Origin: Methylophilus methylotrophus DSM 46235 = ATCC 53528
GTDB lineage: Bacteria; Pseudomonadota; Gammaproteobacteria; Burkholderiales; Methylophilaceae
Direction of reading: 5' to 3'
DNA length: 64,000 nucleotides
Assembly (NCBI RefSeq): GCF_000378225.1
Contig: NZ_KB905143.1
Location: forward strand, 186,001 to 250,000
The notes beneath the pieces were generated by a model. That model searched no databases, was not told the origin of the DNA, and worked only from the letters and a program-made list of their open reading frames with translations. Positions 1 through 8,832 of this stretch are shown here, piece after piece. Position 1 is the stretch's first letter. Each line of letters begins with the position of its first letter. Made by a program: the position numbers and the translations under genes.

Positions 1-1
1 A

Positions 2-250
2 CGCCCGTTAAGCGTGTTATGCGGATTGATGCTCACCAAAACACGCTGGCCCATTCAGGCAACCCTGGCGTGGTTTGGCGTGCGTGGCATAGGCTCAATT
101 TACTACCTCATGTATGCCATTCAGCATGGCGTACCCGAGTCCATCGCCAGAGAGCTGATTCAACTCACCTTTATTGTCATTGCGCTCTCCATCGTGGTGC
201 ATGGTATCAGCGTCAAGCCTCTTCTTAATGGTTTATTCGATCGCAAGTGA
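2..250 (+). CDS. C-terminal part of a cation/proton antiporter (CPA family), cut by the window edge
   Basis: The reading frame is open from the first bases of the window and ends at a TGA, so only about the last 82 residues are visible. They hold the segment WFGVRGIGSIYYL followed by a hydrophobic helix (LTFIVIALSIVVHGISVKPLL), the usual ending of NhaP/CPA1-type membrane antiporters that exchange Na+ or K+ for protons across the inner membrane. The ion specificity cannot be read from this fragment. A GTG at 14 is in frame but is unlikely to be the start because the frame continues upstream. Confident about the superfamily, not about the substrate. Confidence 0.7.
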   Translation, partial: RPLSVLCGLMLTKTRWPIQATLAWFGVRGIGSIYYLMYAIQHGVPESIARELIQLTFIVIALSIVVHGISVKPLLNGLFDRK

Positions 251-391
251 GGAAACAAAGTAAAGCAGCAAAATGATTAGGCTTGGTTTGTGTTACTAAA
301 AGTCATGACATCTCTGTCAGGAGTGCATCGGCAAGCCGACGAAACTGTGCGATAAGTTTTCACGGTTTAATTGTTAAATGACATAATAATT

Positions 392-409
392 GTGACAGAA
401 ATATGACAT
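392..409 (-). promoter_or_regulatory. Putative Pho box (PhoB site) upstream of the porin gene
   Basis: GTGACAGAAATATGACAT matches the reverse complement of the PhoB consensus (CTGTCATA-W-A-W-CTGTCAC) at 16 of 18 positions. The two TGACA half-sites start at 393 and 404, the 11-bp spacing expected for tandem PhoB binding. A third TGACA lies at 379. The site is 42 bp before the chosen porin start, whose product belongs to a phosphate-selective porin family. The site reads on the strand opposite to the gene, less usual than the classical orientation. Confidence 0.6.
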
Positions 410-450
410 TTTAAACTTTCATTTAACACTTCAACATGACCGGTGACGAC

Positions 451-1959
451 ATGAACAACCTCCCACGTTTAACGTGCTATTTAATATTCGCTGCATTTTT
501 CAACCCTTCAGCGAACGCGCTGGATTTATATGTAGATAATGACACACAGCAAATTTATGCCGCCCCCGGTCATAACCGGACCAGATTAGGAACGTTTGAA
601 AAAAAAGAAGAGATTGAAAAATTACGGGCCAGCTTAAAAGCTGAAATCGAAAAAGAGCTGCAATTAAAAGAAAAACACCCTAGCAATAACGCCTTGACAG
701 AAAACCAAGCGGTGGCTTCTGTGCAGAATATTCTCACAGAAGAAGAAATGGCAAAAAATAGAACTGCGCCACCCAAAAACAAAGCAAACACCCCCGCTAC
801 CACCAGTTATGGCAAAAATGGTTTCGAATTCAGAACCGACAACGACAAGTTTTCGCTGGCGATTCAAAACCGGCTGCAGGCGCGCTATGCAGAACCGTTT
901 GACAGTGACCCCCGCACCCTCGCTGACGTACAGAGAGATGAAAGCTCTTTCATGATTCGTCGCGCACGCACCAAACTCAATGGTCACGCTTATTCCCCCT
1001 GGCTCAAATATTATCTGCAATATGACTGGTCGCAACCTGTATTACGTGATGCCAATTTAACCTATGATAAGTACAAATGGGCGCAGGTGCGGGTGGGGCG
1101 AGGCAAAGTGAGCTATAACAATGAGCGTGTCACTTCCTCAGGCAGCCAGCAATTTGTGAACCGTTCCATCGTCAACGACATCTTCACGGTTGATCGCCAG
1201 CAGGGCATAGAGGTGAAGGGTAACCTTTTTCCTGGTCAGTGGTACGACTTCACTTATTATGCGGGTGTATTTACCGGCCTGGGAGTGGGCGAACGAAACA
1301 ACGACGATGGCAACATGATGTATTCAGGTCGTTTGCAATGGAACGCACTGGGAGGGGAAATGAGGTTCAGCCAGTCCGATGTGGAATATCATGAACACCC
1401 GGCATTGAATATCTCGATCGCGGCAAACACTAACCGTAGTAAATGTACTGCCTTTGAAACCGATAGCCGCAGTTGCAGAAGACTGACGGATTTAAACGCT
1501 GCAGGTGGGGCGCGTTATAGAGATCCTGCCACCTCCGGCGCGGCAGGCGCCCAAAATGGGCAATATGAAATACAGCAGATGATGGAAGAAGTCCATTTTA
1601 AATGGAAAGGGTTTTCATTGTTACATGAGTTGCATGCCAAAGAGATCAAAGACACATTAAATAACGATGCACGCACCAAGTTACTGGGCGGGTTTGTGCA
1701 GGCAGGATACTTCCCGCACGCTTTTCTGGACTTCATCCCGACCGGCATCGAATTTGCAGGCCGTTATGCAGTGGTGGATATGGACACCAGCCGTGACAAT
1801 GACAAACAGACTGAATTCAGTGCTGTGATCAATTACTTTTTAGAAGGCCACTTCAACAAACTGAGTCTGCAATTTAGCCGCCTGAGTGTAGAGGATCCGG
1901 TCAGGTTGCAAAAAGATGCCGAAAACAGGATGTGGGCACAGTGGGATTTTTCTTTTTAA
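451..1959 (+). CDS. Phosphate-selective porin O/P-type outer-membrane porin
   Basis: The protein starts with a signal peptide (MNNLPRLTCYLIFAAFF..SANA) and a short coiled, Lys/Glu-rich segment (about residues 35-80). A beta-barrel follows, rich in alternating aromatic and polar residues, and ends in WAQWDFSF with the terminal Phe typical of barrels assembled by BAM. Segments such as FMIRRARTKLNG and WLKYYLQYDW are typical of the OprP/OprO family, trimeric porins that admit phosphate or polyphosphate. The ATG at 451 is preferred over an in-frame ATG at 436 because it directly precedes the signal peptide and follows GGTGA. The Pho box upstream suggests induction by phosphate starvation (inference). 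The anion preference is not proven. Confidence 0.75.
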   Translation: MNNLPRLTCYLIFAAFFNPSANALDLYVDNDTQQIYAAPGHNRTRLGTFEKKEEIEKLRASLKAEIEKELQLKEKHPSNNALTENQAVASVQNILTEEEMAKNRTAPPKNKANTPATTSYGKNGFEFRTDNDKFSLAIQNRLQARYAEPFDSDPRTLADVQRDESSFMIRRARTKLNGHAYSPWLKYYLQYDWSQPVLRDANLTYDKYKWAQVRVGRGKVSYNNERVTSSGSQQFVNRSIVNDIFTVDRQQGIEVKGNLFPGQWYDFTYYAGVFTGLGVGERNNDDGNMMYSGRLQWNALGGEMRFSQSDVEYHEHPALNISIAANTNRSKCTAFETDSRSCRRLTDLNAAGGARYRDPATSGAAGAQNGQYEIQQMMEEVHFKWKGFSLLHELHAKEIKDTLNNDARTKLLGGFVQAGYFPHAFLDFIPTGIEFAGRYAVVDMDTSRDNDKQTEFSAVINYFLEGHFNKLSLQFSRLSVEDPVRLQKDAENRMWAQWDFSF

Positions 1960-2021
1960 TGCTTAAGCTATGAGTGCATGCTAATAACGATTATAAGCAT
2001 GTATTCTGCCGAGTTTTTATT

Positions 2022-2055
2022 GACATTAGCAGCCGAAATCGCGGCTGTTAATGTC
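2022..2055. terminator. Hairpin after the porin gene (terminator-like, no T run on the + strand)
   Basis: GACATTAGCAGCCG and CGGCTGTTAATGTC form a 14-bp stem with one G.T wobble around the 6-nt loop AAATCG. It lies 63 bp after the porin stop. No T tract follows on the + strand, so it may be a Rho-assisted end or an RNA-stabilising 3' hairpin. The rest of the 317-bp gap up to ovoA shows nothing else I recognise. Confidence 0.5.
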
Positions 2056-2276
2056 TTCAAATGCTGTTCTACAAGCGCTGGATAGTTGAAGATACTTAAA
2101 GAGATCTCTACCAAGCAAACTCATTTCTCATGCTCAATTGAACCAATCACTTCATTTTTATTCAATAAACAAGCGCAAGCTGGCAGGTGATTGTTTTATT
2201 GGCCGCAGCACAGACCTGACTTCCAGCATGCATAGACACCTATAAGAGTAAAAACATACACACAACGATTAATAAT

Positions 2277-4382
2277 ATGAGCAAGCACCCTCACCGAAGC
2301 CCCTTATTAAACCATCCACAAACACCGCTGACACGCGAGCAGATACTGGCTTATTTTCATGAAACATCAGATATTTATGAATCATTGTTTGAGGTACTCA
2401 CCAGTGACGAGGCGTATTACATCAAACCGATTCCACTCCGGCATCCGCTGATTTTTTACTTCGGCCATACCCATACCTTTTTTATCAATAAGCTGATTCT
2501 GGCCGGGCTCATCACAGAACGCGTGAATCCCAGGTTTGAGTCCATGTTTGCTGTCGGCGTCGATGAAATGAGCTGGGACGATGTCAACGAGGCCCACTAC
2601 CAGTGGCCGACACCTGCCGAGGTCAAAGCTTACCGGGCCGGTGTGCGTGAAGTGGTGGATGACTTGATCAATCGCCTGCCGTTGGATAAAGCGATCGACT
2701 GGGAGAGCCCCTGGTGGCCGATTCTCATGGGCATAGAGCATGAGCGCATCCACCTGGAAACCAGCTCGGTGCTGATCCGCCAACACGCCTTAAAATATGT
2801 GCAACCCTCCCCCGCCTGGACGCATACTGCTGACTTGACGGCTGCCGCGCCTGAAAATACCTTGGTGACTATCCCGGCGCGTGAGATTGTGCTGAATAAG
2901 TCTGTCGAGTATTACGGCTGGGATAACGAGTACGGTCACTTTCACATGCACTGTCAGGCGTTTGAGGCGGCAAAATACCTCACCTCCAATGCCGAGTTTT
3001 TGAAGTTTGTAGAAGCAGGTGGCTACCAGAATGATGTCTACTGGCAAGAGGAAGGCCTGGCCTGGCGGCAATACGCACAAGCTGAACACCCCACCTTCTG
3101 GATCAAACACGGTAGCGGCTGGAAACTGCGTTTGATGACCGAAGAAGTCGACATGCCCTGGAGCTGGCCGGTAGAAGTGAATTACCATGAGGCCAAGGCG
3201 TTTTGCAACTGGCTGTCTGCGCAAACCGGCAAACCTGTGCGCCTGCCCACCGAGCATGAGTGGTATAGTCTGTATGAGCATGGAGGCTTGTCAGATGAGA
3301 AGATCGCCAATGGTCATCACGCCAACCTGTTTTTAGACCATGGCGCGTCATCCTGCCCGGTCAATCAGTTTGCGCATGGTGATCTCTATGATGTGGTAGG
3401 CAATGTCTGGCAATGGACAGAAACGCCGATTTTCCCGTTTGATGGGTTTAAAGTGCATCCCTTGTACGATGACTTTACGACACCGACCTACGATGGCCGC
3501 CATAACCTCATCAAAGGCGGTTCGTGGATTTCGACCGGTAACGAGGCGATTAAACACTCGCGCTATGCGTTTCGTCGCCACTTTTTTCAACATGCAGGAT
3601 TCCGCTATATTGTGACTGACACCCCCGTAGAAAATAAAGCCGCGTATTACGAATCGGACAAACAACTGTCTGAGTATGCTGAATTTCATTATGGCGACAG
3701 CTATTTTGGCGTACCTAACTTTCCCAAAGCCTTGAGCGATTATGCCTTAGAGCATTTACAAGCCAAGCCCAGACGCAAAGCGCTCGATTTAGGCTGTGCC
3801 ACCGGGCGCGCCACGTTTGAGCTGGCAAAAGCGTTTGAACACGTCACTGGCATCGATTTTTCTGCCCGCTTTATTGGACTGGCACTGCAGGCGGCCGAGC
3901 AAGGCGTGTTGCGTTACACCCTGGCGGACGAAGGTGAGTTAGTCAGCTACCAGGAACGCACCCTGAGCGCCCTGGGCTTAGACCAGGTAGTCGATAAAGT
4001 AGAGTTCTGGCAGGGCGATGCCTGCAACCTCAAAGCCCAATTCACGGGCTATGACTTTATTCTGGCTGCGAATTTAATTGACCGGCTGTATAGCCCGCGC
4101 CAGTTCTTAAGCAGCATTCATGAACGCCTGAATATGGGCGGCGTGCTCATGATCACCTCACCTTACACCTGGCTGGAGGAGCACACCCCACGCGAAGAAT
4201 GGATAGGCGGCTACAAGCAGGATGGTGAAAATGTGACCACGCTGGATGGTTTAAAAGCCCTGTTAAGCCCGCACTTGACACTCATGCAAGCTCCGGTAGA
4301 GATTCCGTTTGTGATCCGCGAAACCCGCCACAAATTCCAGCATACGCTGTCAGAAGTGACGCTATGGGAGCGCGTGCGTTGA
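2277..4382 (+). CDS. ovoA: OvoA, 5-histidylcysteine sulfoxide synthase / mercaptohistidine methyltransferase
   Basis: This 701-residue protein has the three-part OvoA layout. A DinB-like N-terminal domain carries the iron-binding HERIHLE (H-x3-H-x-E, about residue 158). A formylglycine-generating-enzyme-like domain contains RLPTEHEW, GNVWQWTE and GGSW..RHFFQHAGFRY (about 300-440). A C-terminal SAM-dependent methyltransferase contains LDLGCATGRATFELA (about 502). OvoA is a non-haem iron enzyme that joins cysteine to histidine as a sulfoxide, and its methyltransferase domain methylates the thiol-histidine to give ovothiol A. Length and domain order are normal for the fused form. It overlaps the next gene by 19 bp, so the two are one operon. 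The Shine-Dalgarno sequence is weak. Confidence 0.92.
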   Translation: MSKHPHRSPLLNHPQTPLTREQILAYFHETSDIYESLFEVLTSDEAYYIKPIPLRHPLIFYFGHTHTFFINKLILAGLITERVNPRFESMFAVGVDEMSWDDVNEAHYQWPTPAEVKAYRAGVREVVDDLINRLPLDKAIDWESPWWPILMGIEHERIHLETSSVLIRQHALKYVQPSPAWTHTADLTAAAPENTLVTIPAREIVLNKSVEYYGWDNEYGHFHMHCQAFEAAKYLTSNAEFLKFVEAGGYQNDVYWQEEGLAWRQYAQAEHPTFWIKHGSGWKLRLMTEEVDMPWSWPVEVNYHEAKAFCNWLSAQTGKPVRLPTEHEWYSLYEHGGLSDEKIANGHHANLFLDHGASSCPVNQFAHGDLYDVVGNVWQWTETPIFPFDGFKVHPLYDDFTTPTYDGRHNLIKGGSWISTGNEAIKHSRYAFRRHFFQHAGFRYIVTDTPVENKAAYYESDKQLSEYAEFHYGDSYFGVPNFPKALSDYALEHLQAKPRRKALDLGCATGRATFELAKAFEHVTGIDFSARFIGLALQAAEQGVLRYTLADEGELVSYQERTLSALGLDQVVDKVEFWQGDACNLKAQFTGYDFILAANLIDRLYSPRQFLSSIHERLNMGGVLMITSPYTWLEEHTPREEWIGGYKQDGENVTTLDGLKALLSPHLTLMQAPVEIPFVIRETRHKFQHTLSEVTLWERVR

Positions 4383-5587
4383 CCAGCCGCTTTGACCAAG
4401 CCATCGCGCGTGAAGGCAGCGGCGCATTAAAATACGATGGCCGTCAGCAGACCTTCGGCACCACCGAGGTCATGCCGATGTGGGTGGCCGATATGGATTT
4501 TGCCGTGCCTGAAGCGGTGATCCAGGCGCTGCAAGCCCGGGTCGCACATCCGGTGCTAGGGTATTCCCTGGCGCCAGACAGCCTCTATCAAGCACTGATG
4601 GATTGGCTAGCGACCAAGCATCATTGGCAAGTGCCACGCGAGTGGATTGTGCTCACGCCCGGCGTGGTGCCTTCACTGAATATGGTCGTTGCAGCGCTCA
4701 CTCAGCCAGACGATGGCGTAATTGTGCAACCGCCGGTGTATTTCCCGTTTTTTTCGGCGGTCACCGGGCAGCAACGGCGTTTAATTGAAAACCCGTTACG
4801 TCTGATGGATGGCGCAGGCCAGCCGCACTACCAGATAGACATGGACCACCTGGCCGTATGCGCCGAACAGGCCCGGCTGCTTTTACTATGCTCACCGCAT
4901 AATCCGGTAGGTCGTGTGTGGCAAACGGCAGAATTGGAAGCCATGTTAAGCATCGCTAACCAGCACGACCTGATTGTGCTCTCCGACGAAATCCATGCCG
5001 ATTTAGTCTATGCCGATGCACAACACCAGCCGTTGAGCCGCCTGGCGATGCAGGCCGAAACCGCAGAGCAAACTGCGCAGTCGCACCGAGTGATTACCGC
5101 CGTCTCGCCCAGCAAAACCTTTAATATCCCGGGGCTGGGGCTCTCTGCCTTGATTGTGCCTAACACCGCCCATAGACAAGCCATTCAACGCCATCTCAAC
5201 ATCCTGGGCATCTCAGTCACCAACCCCCTCAATATGGCCGCCTTTGAAGCGGCCTATCGCGGCGGCGGCAACTGGCTAAATGAGCTGATGCCTTATCTGC
5301 AAGCCACACGCGATGCAGCCGTGGCGTATATTCAAGCCGAGCTGCCCAGTATTAAAGTCATCGCGCCGCAAGCCACTTATCTGCTCTGGCTAGATTGCCG
5401 CGCACTCAAGCTGGATGACGCCGCTTTAAAACGCTTTTTTATTGATGAAGCTCAGCTCGGCCTTTCCCCTGGCCCCATGTTTGGTCATGGCGGCGAAGGC
5501 TTTATGCGCATGAACATAGGCACCACCAAAGCCAACGTACTAGAAGCACTGGCGCGATTAAAAACCGCTTTAACTCGCCATGCATAA
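4364..5587 (+). CDS. ovoB: OvoB, PLP-dependent C-S lyase (MalY/PatB family)
   Basis: A fold-type I PLP enzyme of about 400 residues. VMPMWVADMDF near the N-terminus is typical of MalY/PatB cystathionine beta-lyases. SPHNPVGRVW and LSDEIHADL hold PLP-contacting Asn and Asp, and VSPSKTFNIPGLG holds the Schiff-base lysine. Placed translationally coupled behind ovoA, it is the expected sulfoxide lyase that cleaves the histidylcysteine sulfoxide to 5-thiohistidine, pyruvate and ammonia. The start is uncertain: a TTG at 4379 has GGGAG at a good distance and would begin LTSRFDQA. A general cystathionine beta-lyase role is possible but less likely given the neighbour. Confidence 0.85.
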   Translation: MGARALTSRFDQAIAREGSGALKYDGRQQTFGTTEVMPMWVADMDFAVPEAVIQALQARVAHPVLGYSLAPDSLYQALMDWLATKHHWQVPREWIVLTPGVVPSLNMVVAALTQPDDGVIVQPPVYFPFFSAVTGQQRRLIENPLRLMDGAGQPHYQIDMDHLAVCAEQARLLLLCSPHNPVGRVWQTAELEAMLSIANQHDLIVLSDEIHADLVYADAQHQPLSRLAMQAETAEQTAQSHRVITAVSPSKTFNIPGLGLSALIVPNTAHRQAIQRHLNILGISVTNPLNMAAFEAAYRGGGNWLNELMPYLQATRDAAVAYIQAELPSIKVIAPQATYLLWLDCRALKLDDAALKRFFIDEAQLGLSPGPMFGHGGEGFMRMNIGTTKANVLEALARLKTALTRHA

Positions 5588-5618
5588 CAAACGCAGCATT
5601 CACCTTTAAGGAAAACGC

Positions 5619-6341
5619 ATGATGCAAACAGGGAAAATGATGTTAGCTGGGCTGTTGTTATTTGCATTGTTCACAGGCATCGTGGCGCAAGCAAACACGC
5701 TGGAAGAAGCCAGACAAAAGCTCGCAGAAAAAGACTATGCCGCCGCCCACGCCATATATTTGGCCCTGGCGAACCAGAACGATGCCAAAGCCTGCTACAA
5801 CCTGGGCCTGATGTATCAAGATGGCGATGGCGTGACCAAAAACATGGATGAAGCGGTCAAGTGGTACACCAAGTCAGCAGATCTGGGTTACAAAGAAGCG
5901 CAGTACCTGCTGGCCTCACTGGTGTTTCAGCGCCAGACTCAAAGCATCAGCTACCCGCAAGCCGTGACTTATTATGAGCAGGCAGCCAAGCAAGGGCATG
6001 TGAAGTCGCAACTCAACTTAGGCATGCTGTATTTGCGTGGCGATGTGATCGCACAAGACATGCCCGCCGCGGTGAAATGGATAAGCCAGGCCGCCAGCAA
6101 TAACAATAGTGAAGCCCAAGGTTATCTGGCTGACCTCTACCAGCAAGGGGCCGGGGTTGAGCAAAACACGGTCAAAGCAGCCATGTGGCTATTGCTAGCC
6201 ACGCAAAACGAAGACAAGCGCTTTGTGAACCGCCACACCAAAATGCTCAATTATCTTGCTGCGCAAATGAGCGAAGAACAAAAAGCCACTGCCAAACAAT
6301 TGGCCGCACAATGTAACAGCCAACATTTACAAGGCTGTTAA
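5619..6341 (+). CDS. Exported Sel1-repeat (TPR-like) protein
   Basis: A signal peptide (GLLLFALFTGIVAQANT) is followed by four or five Sel1-like repeats with the pattern ACYNLGLMYQDGDGV, AVKWYTKSADLG, SQLNLGMLYLRGD and AQGYLADLYQQGAGV. Such repeats form a solenoid that binds other proteins. The C-terminus has two Cys residues (CNSQHLQGC) that could form a disulfide in the periplasm. AAGGAAAACGC before ATG 5619 supports the start. No enzymatic motif is visible and the partner is unknown. It follows ovoB by 31 bp, so cotranscription is possible, but a role in ovothiol metabolism cannot be claimed. Confidence 0.75.
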   Translation: MMQTGKMMLAGLLLFALFTGIVAQANTLEEARQKLAEKDYAAAHAIYLALANQNDAKACYNLGLMYQDGDGVTKNMDEAVKWYTKSADLGYKEAQYLLASLVFQRQTQSISYPQAVTYYEQAAKQGHVKSQLNLGMLYLRGDVIAQDMPAAVKWISQAASNNNSEAQGYLADLYQQGAGVEQNTVKAAMWLLLATQNEDKRFVNRHTKMLNYLAAQMSEEQKATAKQLAAQCNSQHLQGC

Positions 6342-6506
6342 ATATTGCGTTGGTTACCAGAAGCAAGCCTTCACTGACCGCAAAAGGCTTATGTATTCTG
6401 CAGTATCGTAATAAAATGAGTGCCAATATATTATTCGGTGTCTCCAGTTCCAGTGATGTCTACCGTTTAAACGCATCAGGCAAAAATCAAAGTTAGGTTG
6501 TAACGC

Positions 6507-7895
6507 ATGTCTATCAGCAAAAAAGCAGCGGGTATTGAAAAAGATGGGGTGATTTACGCCCCGTGGGAAAGAATCTTCACCAAAGTCATTACCCCGTTTG
6601 AACATTTTGTTCATCAACAAACCACCAGTGGCATCCTGTTAATGCTGGCGGCAGTCTTTGCACTGATCATCGCCAACAGCAATCTGGCAGAGGTTTACGA
6701 GCATTTATTGCACACACCTGTTGGCGTCATGTTCGGCGAGTGGCAAATGCAAATGAGCCTGCATCATTTCGTCAATGATGGCTTGATGGCAATCTTCTTT
6801 TTTGTCGTCGGCCTGGAGTTAAAGCGGGAGTTTCTGGTTGGCGAACTTTCAGATATTAAACAAGCCGCCTTACCCATCATTGCTGCCATCGGCGGCATGG
6901 TCATGCCAGCGTTGACGTTCCTTGCCTTTAATCATGGCACCGATGCCGTGCCGGGCTGGGGCATTCCCATGGCGACCGATATTGCGTTTGCGGTCGGCGT
7001 GCTGGCATTGCTGGCCTTCCGGGTGCCCAAAACCCTCATCACCTTTTTAGTCGCGCTTGCCATTGCAGATGACCTGGGTGCGGTATTAGTCATCGCTTTT
7101 TTCTACACGCAACATCTCTCAATTTCATGGTTACTCATTGCGGCCAGCCTGGTGCTCATCTTGATCACCTTGAATTTCTCTGGTGTGCGCAAAGTCAGCC
7201 CCTATTTTATTGTCGCGGTTTTCCTCTGGTACGCCTTATTTCAATCTGGCGTCCATGCCACATTGGCTGGGGTATTAGGGGCATTTACAGTCCCGGCCAG
7301 GTCCAGATACAACCTCGATAGATTTGCCGCAAACATTCAAGATCTGGTGACTCGATTTAACGAGAGCCGCACTGACCATGACACCGTCATGACCAATGAT
7401 CGCCTCTACATGCTGGCTGAAGAAGTAGAACAAAACGCAAACAAGGTACAAACCCCTTTGCAGCGTTTAGAGCATGTGTGGCACTTGCCGGTCGCGTTTC
7501 TCATCATCCCCTTGTTTGCCATCATTAACGCAGGCATCACCATCGATGCATCTACGTTTGGCGCCACATTCTCTCACCCGGTGTTTCTGGGCGTATTCCT
7601 CGGCTTGGCGCTCGGCAAGCTGGTAGGCATTTCCGGTGCCTGCTGGATCGCGATTAAACTCAAACTGGGGCAACTGCCTACTGGCACTACGTTTTCGCAA
7701 ATTATGGCCGTCTCCATTCTTGGCGGGATCGGATTCACCATGTCCATCTTTATTGCTGAGTTAGCCTTTAAAGGTAGTCCGGAATATTTACTCATGGCAA
7801 AAACCGGCGTGCTGGCAGCCTCCATCATTGCTGGCATCGTGGGTTATTCTGTCTTAAGATTTTTAGGCAGGCATATACAAAAACCTGCTGCATAA
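6507..7895 (+). CDS. nhaA: Na+/H+ antiporter NhaA
   Basis: An inner-membrane protein of 462 residues with about 12 hydrophobic helices. It has the NhaA signatures MATDIAFAVGVLALL and ALAIADDLGAV, the latter with the paired aspartates that bind Na+ and protons, and GGIGFTMSIFIAELAF near the C-terminus. NhaA exchanges internal Na+ for external protons and protects against salt and alkali. It is longer than the roughly 390-residue E. coli protein because of a hydrophilic linker (about residues 270-325, LDRFAANIQDLV..RLEHVWH), found in many NhaA relatives. The 165 bp before it contain no riboswitch that I recognise. This is the last core gene before the accessory island. Confidence 0.93.
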   Translation: MSISKKAAGIEKDGVIYAPWERIFTKVITPFEHFVHQQTTSGILLMLAAVFALIIANSNLAEVYEHLLHTPVGVMFGEWQMQMSLHHFVNDGLMAIFFFVVGLELKREFLVGELSDIKQAALPIIAAIGGMVMPALTFLAFNHGTDAVPGWGIPMATDIAFAVGVLALLAFRVPKTLITFLVALAIADDLGAVLVIAFFYTQHLSISWLLIAASLVLILITLNFSGVRKVSPYFIVAVFLWYALFQSGVHATLAGVLGAFTVPARSRYNLDRFAANIQDLVTRFNESRTDHDTVMTNDRLYMLAEEVEQNANKVQTPLQRLEHVWHLPVAFLIIPLFAIINAGITIDASTFGATFSHPVFLGVFLGLALGKLVGISGACWIAIKLKLGQLPTGTTFSQIMAVSILGGIGFTMSIFIAELAFKGSPEYLLMAKTGVLAASIIAGIVGYSVLRFLGRHIQKPAA

Positions 7896-7960
7896 AATCG
7901 CGGCTGAATTCGGGGGCATTGAGCAAGACCTGCTCCTCAACTATCCTTGGTCAACATTGA

Positions 7961-8176
7961 TTAAGTGGCAACGTTGTCTAACAACGCTAACCCACGCTCA
8001 ACATTGTCAGCACCACGCATCGCCCTTAACCTAAAGTGCGTTTCAGCATCAAACTCCGCCAGCATTAGAGTTGTCATTTCATCCACCAGGCGATTAACTG
8101 TGGTACCGCGTGATTTTGCTAAAGCACGCAACCGCTGATGTTTGTCATCGGGTAAACGTAAGGTTAAAGCACTCAT
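7961..8176 (-). CDS. Ribbon-helix-helix (CopG-type) antitoxin
   Basis: A 71-residue protein starting MSALTLRLPDDKHQRLRALA. This is the beta-strand plus two helices of RHH DNA-binding antitoxins, which dimerise on operators and neutralise a toxin. A GAGCGG just upstream supports this start, so the longer in-frame reading from 8284 is not used. Its start codon overlaps (ATGA) the stop of the toxin-like remnant in front of it. The cognate toxin gene is not intact, so this antitoxin is probably an orphan. Confidence 0.65.
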   Translation of the reverse strand: MSALTLRLPDDKHQRLRALAKSRGTTVNRLVDEMTTLMLAEFDAETHFRLRAMRGADNVERGLALLDNVAT

Positions 8177-8289
8177 TTCAACCGCTCCTTTAACAAATCT
8201 TCTGGGCTGATAACACGCAAATTTGGAAAGCGCAACAAGCCAGGTAGCCAATTGGCTGCTCGATTCAAAAGACAGGAATTGCAATCCTA
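8173..8289 (-). pseudogene. Remnant of a PIN-type toxin gene (C-terminal tail only)
   Basis: Between the DarT-like gene and the RHH antitoxin, a 38-codon open stretch reads RFPNLRVISPEDLLKERLK before a TGA that overlaps the antitoxin ATG. The xxRVISPEDLL ending resembles the last strand and tail of PIN-domain toxins paired with RHH antitoxins. Everything upstream of this tail is missing. The stretch follows directly, in the same frame, the TAG that ends the DarT-like gene, which suggests a deletion fused two toxin loci. The family assignment rests on a short segment and is tentative. Confidence 0.4.
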
Positions 8290-8766
8290 TTTCAAACTTT
8301 GAAGTAGGACTTTGAGCATCGGATTTGTCGGAAACTTATCTGGAAGACGAAGAGCTGCGCGAGTAGGTTTATTCGGAGCTTCAGCGAACATGTTATTAAA
8401 CGCTTGCAGGGTTTTTCTTTGTGCAATTGGTATATTAGCTACCTGAGCACTTGCTGCATTTTCATGACAGAAAGCACATTCTTTTTCCCACAAAATATTT
8501 CTCTGCACACCTAGCACAATCCATTGTTGGGTTGTACTTAGCATTCGCAGCCTCCAAAACATCTTGTAATTTGGATGTTCAATTGACAAGCTGCTTGCAC
8601 CAAGATGTCCATCCAATCTTATATCATCATTAAACTGATAAGGTAACCCTAAATTATCTAGGTGCCCCCTCGGTAAGATTCCGTTCGTCATGATAGACGG
8701 AAGACTTTCAATTTTAGTGAAATGGTATAAACACTGAATATCTCTTCTTAAAACTTCTGCCTGCAT
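8287..8766 (-). CDS. DarT-like DNA ADP-ribosyltransferase, C-terminally truncated and probably inactive
   Basis: The 159-residue product has the DarT (DUF4433) pattern: LYHFTKIESLPSIMTNGILPRG, an Arg in NDDIRLDG, ASSLSIEHPNYKMFWR and AFCHENAAS. DarT enzymes attach ADP-ribose to thymidine in single-stranded DNA and are countered by the macrodomain antitoxin DarG. Family members usually continue with a TDPQAEVLV-like strand, which I recall as carrying the catalytic Glu, and about 30 more residues. Here the matching stretch is TNPMLKVLLQSLK and then a stop, so the Glu position appears to be Lys and the tail is absent. No DarG gene is adjacent. AAAGG before ATG 8766 supports the start. An intact divergent subfamily cannot be excluded. 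Confidence 0.6.
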   Translation of the reverse strand: MQAEVLRRDIQCLYHFTKIESLPSIMTNGILPRGHLDNLGLPYQFNDDIRLDGHLGASSLSIEHPNYKMFWRLRMLSTTQQWIVLGVQRNILWEKECAFCHENAASAQVANIPIAQRKTLQAFNNMFAEAPNKPTRAALRLPDKFPTNPMLKVLLQSLK

Positions 8767-8832
8767 ACAAAAGCCTTTAAATAAACTACAAATAAAAAGG
8801 TGTGCCCTCCTACATAAGACGCAACCATTCAA

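Noticed and set aside
6342-6506. Cation (nhaA-type) riboswitch upstream of nhaA
   Set aside because: The 165-bp leader has only weak local pairing and no motif I recognise.
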